Shown: one piece after another, positions 61,311-64,000 of the stretch | Layout: the number at the start of each line of letters is the position of its first letter | How positions within the stretch are numbered: the stretch's first letter is position 1 | Assembly: GCA_030549335.1 (NCBI GenBank) | Contig: CM060188.1 | Location: 71,702,696-71,766,695 of the forward strand | From: Pontederia crassipes | Lineage: Eukaryota; Streptophyta; Magnoliopsida; Commelinales; Pontederiaceae | Reading direction: 5' to 3' | Length of the DNA stretch: 64,000 bases | Notes under the pieces: generated by a model | The model's database searches: none | Told to the model about the DNA's origin: nothing | What the model saw: only the letters and a program-made list of their open reading frames with translations | Program-made: the position numbers and the translations under genes

Positions 61311-62836
61311 TTGCATATAAGTTAGTATTGTTAGGTTGTGGAAGCAAAAAAACTAGAAATGAGACAGGTGAATTGCTATATAAACATTTGTAGAAGATTC
61401 AGTCCATTTGTTCCAAATAATACAGGATTTAAGTAATTAACAGCCCAGAAAATTCAGTAGTTTTTCAAGACCATATTTTTAGCACGGGTAATCAACATTA
61501 TCATAACTTTATAGCACCTGACGCATTTTGTCATCATTATCAGTTATAATCTCAGGTGTTTTGTACCCAAACGCCACCTCCAATAATAAAAGTAAACCAA
61601 CATTTACAGAACCATCAGGAACAAATTTATTGTTATAGCAAACACGCAACAAGAACAACACTCAAATGATCATAAGCTCCCTGAACTGAGGCATGTTAAG
61701 AATGAAGAAAACTGCAGTTCCTGGTGCTGTTTAGTCACCAGCAACCATTTTTTTTATTTAGGTTGATTGCTTGTTAGAATTTGAGAAGCTAGGGGCATTG
61801 GTTAGAACTCAGAGTTTTGATTGCTTCTGCACGCTGACAGGCTTTTGTGACAAATTAGAATGTAATGTGAAGGCAGTTGTGATGATTAGTGGGAAAATAA
61901 CTATTACATCAATCATATATAAACTACCATTGTGTTGCGAATAAAAGCAATAGTTACAAAATTCTGCAATTGCTAATTTTTCAGTCCTAGGGGTCAATCT
62001 ACAATAATTCTCCCAACTTGAGAGAATTTTGCGTTCATTGTCCTCAATTGGAATGCTGTTTAAGTACCTTTTCTGAATTTCCTCAGCTTCTAAAACCAAA
62101 AGTGAACAAAAAAGTGGATCTTAGTTCCCAAGCCATAATGGAAATGGAACCTTAAGTAATTAATAAGGTGCCCTCATCACAAAAGTGGGTGGCTCCAGAC
62201 AAGGGCATAAAGTGTTCTTTTTCGGTTTACATAAAACTTCAACATCGAATTATGAGCCTTCACCATGTGCCAAAACCCATAATAAATTACTGCACATATT
62301 TTGCCAATTTCATGCACCTGCCAAGGTGTTGTGAATTGTTTCAAGTTGAGACAAAGGACTGCAAGGTGCGACCTAAGAGGCAAATGAGTCAGAGACCAGC
62401 TTAATTTATCCACCAAAGTTTCCATTTTTTCATCTGCTTATAGCCAAACTATGAAGCAGTGTAAATTGCAAAATTTTACAACGTCTGCATGTAAATGACT
62501 ACAACAGTCCAAGTTTCGCCAGCTAAACAGCTTAACCGCACACACCAACACATGGCATTGACACTGGGCTTTCTTGGCCGTTTAATCTGGGCATCTCACA
62601 CCACCACATGGTAGCACATTCAAAAGGTGCCCGTTGGACTCCAGCATAGTGGGGCGTCCATTGATTCCTCTTTCCCCAGAAGTGTCCACATGCAGCAAAC
62701 TATACTTAGAACCAAGTTAGATGCTACCTGCACCCTAAAGAACATCCATTCATATAAGCAGACACCATTGACTCCATTACAACTATCAAAACTACAGCAT
62801 CACATATATGTACTAAAGAAGCAAAAAAATGCAAAC
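61311..62836. other. Intergenic; weak exon-like stretch at 61915-62089 on the minus strand
   Basis: On the minus strand a frame opens after TTTTGGTTTTAG (acceptor-like, 62090-62091) and reads EAEEIQKRYLNSIPIEDNER, then KILSSWENYCRL. It has coding-like composition but no family I recognise and no partner exon. The rest of the stretch shows no gene. Confidence 0.25.
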
Positions 62837-63165
62837 CTGGTCTTCTGTGAGACGAGGGCGACAACACCGAAGATGAGAACATGAGGAGCATGCCACCATG
62901 CTCGAAGTTGCTCATGTGCGCACAGTTGAGGACATGGTCGTGGCCGACGAAGAGGTGGATGGAGTAGAGCAGCTCAACACACACGTCCATGAACGCCCCG
63001 ACTGCCACCATGTAGAGCTCGAAGAAGCAGACCTTGCCACCAAACCGCCCTGCGGGGCTCCGCCACGCACACCCAGGAACACCCCCGACTCCAACATGTA
63101 CCATGCCATGGAGATCCACACATGCCCACCAGCAGGAACAGACTCACGTCCTTTGAACGAGTTTA
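62837..63165 (-). pseudogene. DUF716/TMEM45-like exon, frameshifted
   Basis: The minus strand reads ELYMVAVGAFMDVCVELLYS, then NCAHMSNFEHGGMLLMF, the hallmark of the plant DUF716 membrane protein family. After LLMF one base is missing; the next frame resumes FGVVALVSQKT and ends at a GT donor just below 62837. Upstream, the N-terminal part (SLFLLVGM in one frame, WISMAWYMLESGVF and GRFGGKVCF in others) needs at least one more shift. No later exon is seen. Members usually have about 270-300 residues and six or seven membrane spans. This is a broken single-exon fragment. Confidence 0.7.
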
Positions 63166-64000
63166 TCTCCCTGACGACCTTTAATTATTTAGCCCCTGAA
63201 CCTTCTAGGAAATTGCAGAAAGGTCAAAAGGATATGGTCGTTGACTTGGCTGCACTTCCGCTGCTCATTGCTGAGGCATAGGCCTCTGTCCCTAGCTACT
63301 CATTTGCTGAGGCATAGTTCCTCACTCCACTGCAACCGAGATAGTATATGGGGAGAGCCGTGCTTTATTAGTTTCAGCGCAAGAGCTTGAAAAGTTGATA
63401 ATCCTATGTACACGACCAAAGTGGAATGAGGATCAGCAGCATTCTCTGCCACAGAGAGGATCTGTTCCTCCTTTCCTTGAATAACCAATCAGAAACCTTA
63501 CACCACATGTAAAAGGACAGATTTCAAGGATCATATGCATATTCTTCCACGACCTAATAATTTATGAATTACTCTGCCCTAATACAGAAAAAAAAATTAA
63601 AAGTGTAGCAAAAATTTCGGGTCTCAAACTGGATCAAAATAGGGAGATGAAAAATAATTGTGGAAGACTTTCTCAAATAGTCAAATGTAAGAGTAAAAAA
63701 TCATGATGCAAGAAGAATAAGGTCCCAAGCAAGTTCATTTGGTTTTCTTTTTGGATTAAAATTGAAAAAGTATTGTCTGCCTTAGGATCAATGGATTAGA
63801 CTTTACCAATGGAGATTTTTTTGTGCCTAGGGCTGTTTAAATAATATGGGAACTATTATGAGACGGATCCATTGGATTGCTGCCTAAATAATCTTTGATG
63901 GAATATCCTTTTTCACTTTCAAAAAAATCTTTGATGAAATAAATGGCACCGGTTGAGTGATGCCCACTTGATTGTTGTCACTTTTTTTTCGGTTTAATTG
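63166..64000. other. Right end, no gene seen
   Basis: Short open frames on both strands, none recognisable. AT-rich from 63480 on. Confidence 0.5.

Noticed and set aside
62177-62425. Minus-strand frame of 82 codons as a later exon of the DUF716 gene
   Set aside because: Its sequence does not resemble the C-terminal membrane segments of that family.

Overview
The window is nuclear DNA of a flowering plant. The genes have GT-AG introns, the intergenic space is AT-rich and packed with plant-type transposons, and the host genes are plant housekeeping genes. The GC-rich third positions of the RPS16 gene lean towards a monocot, but I cannot name the species.

Four host genes look intact: a METTL22-like lysine methyltransferase (14594-20595, nine exons), eIF4E (23397-25846, five exons), 40S ribosomal protein S16/uS9 (30016-30447, one exon) and a small C2-domain protein on the minus strand (43755-44790, five exons). 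Four host fragments are broken: a C2 pseudogene (51380-52319), the 5' part of an RPL15/eL15 gene (32608-34195), an orphan TPR exon next to an orphan callose-synthase exon (34895-34978, 35941-36079), and a frameshifted DUF716/TMEM45-like exon (62837-63165).

Layout. 1-590 is a displaced copy of the repeat that lies behind METTL22. 1831-7658 is a degenerate Ty3/gypsy element whose 3' LTR lost about 2.3 kb. 8566-14356 is a nearly complete hAT transposon with an 8-bp target duplication and a broken BED-finger transposase. METTL22 follows, carrying a 2.4-kb solo-LTR candidate and a SINE in its introns. Its last exon and downstream spacer form an imperfect tandem array of about 820 bp running up to eIF4E. 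26.6-29.5 kb holds two Mutator-like elements, one with a gene-like GC-rich cargo, and a MITE candidate. RPS16 has plant ribosomal-gene promoter motifs.

30.7-50.1 kb holds two copies of one segment, S1 (30725-36816) and S2 (46026-50127). Each copy supplies the empty site for insertions in the other. In S1 these are an RTE-type LINE, an unspliced RPL15 5' fragment ending in a SINE-like tail and flanked by a 16-bp direct repeat, and a second gene-fragment insert ending in the same tail. In S2 it is a 1.9-kb solo LTR. A 4.1-kb solo LTR with a perfect 5-bp target duplication lies between S1 and the C2 gene.

43.1-61.3 kb is the wreck of a tandem C2-gene array: one intact gene, one pseudogene and one unit reduced to its flanks. 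It was opened by two CACTA elements of the same family nested in opposite orientation (52939-55825 and 53340-54835) and by an LTR element without pol (56594-60801).

The best candidate for something undescribed is the pair of S1 inserts. They suggest that an RTE-dependent SINE tail lying in an intron can carry upstream host pre-mRNA, exons and introns included, into new sites. No CRISPR array, tRNA, rRNA or virus-like replicon was recognised.
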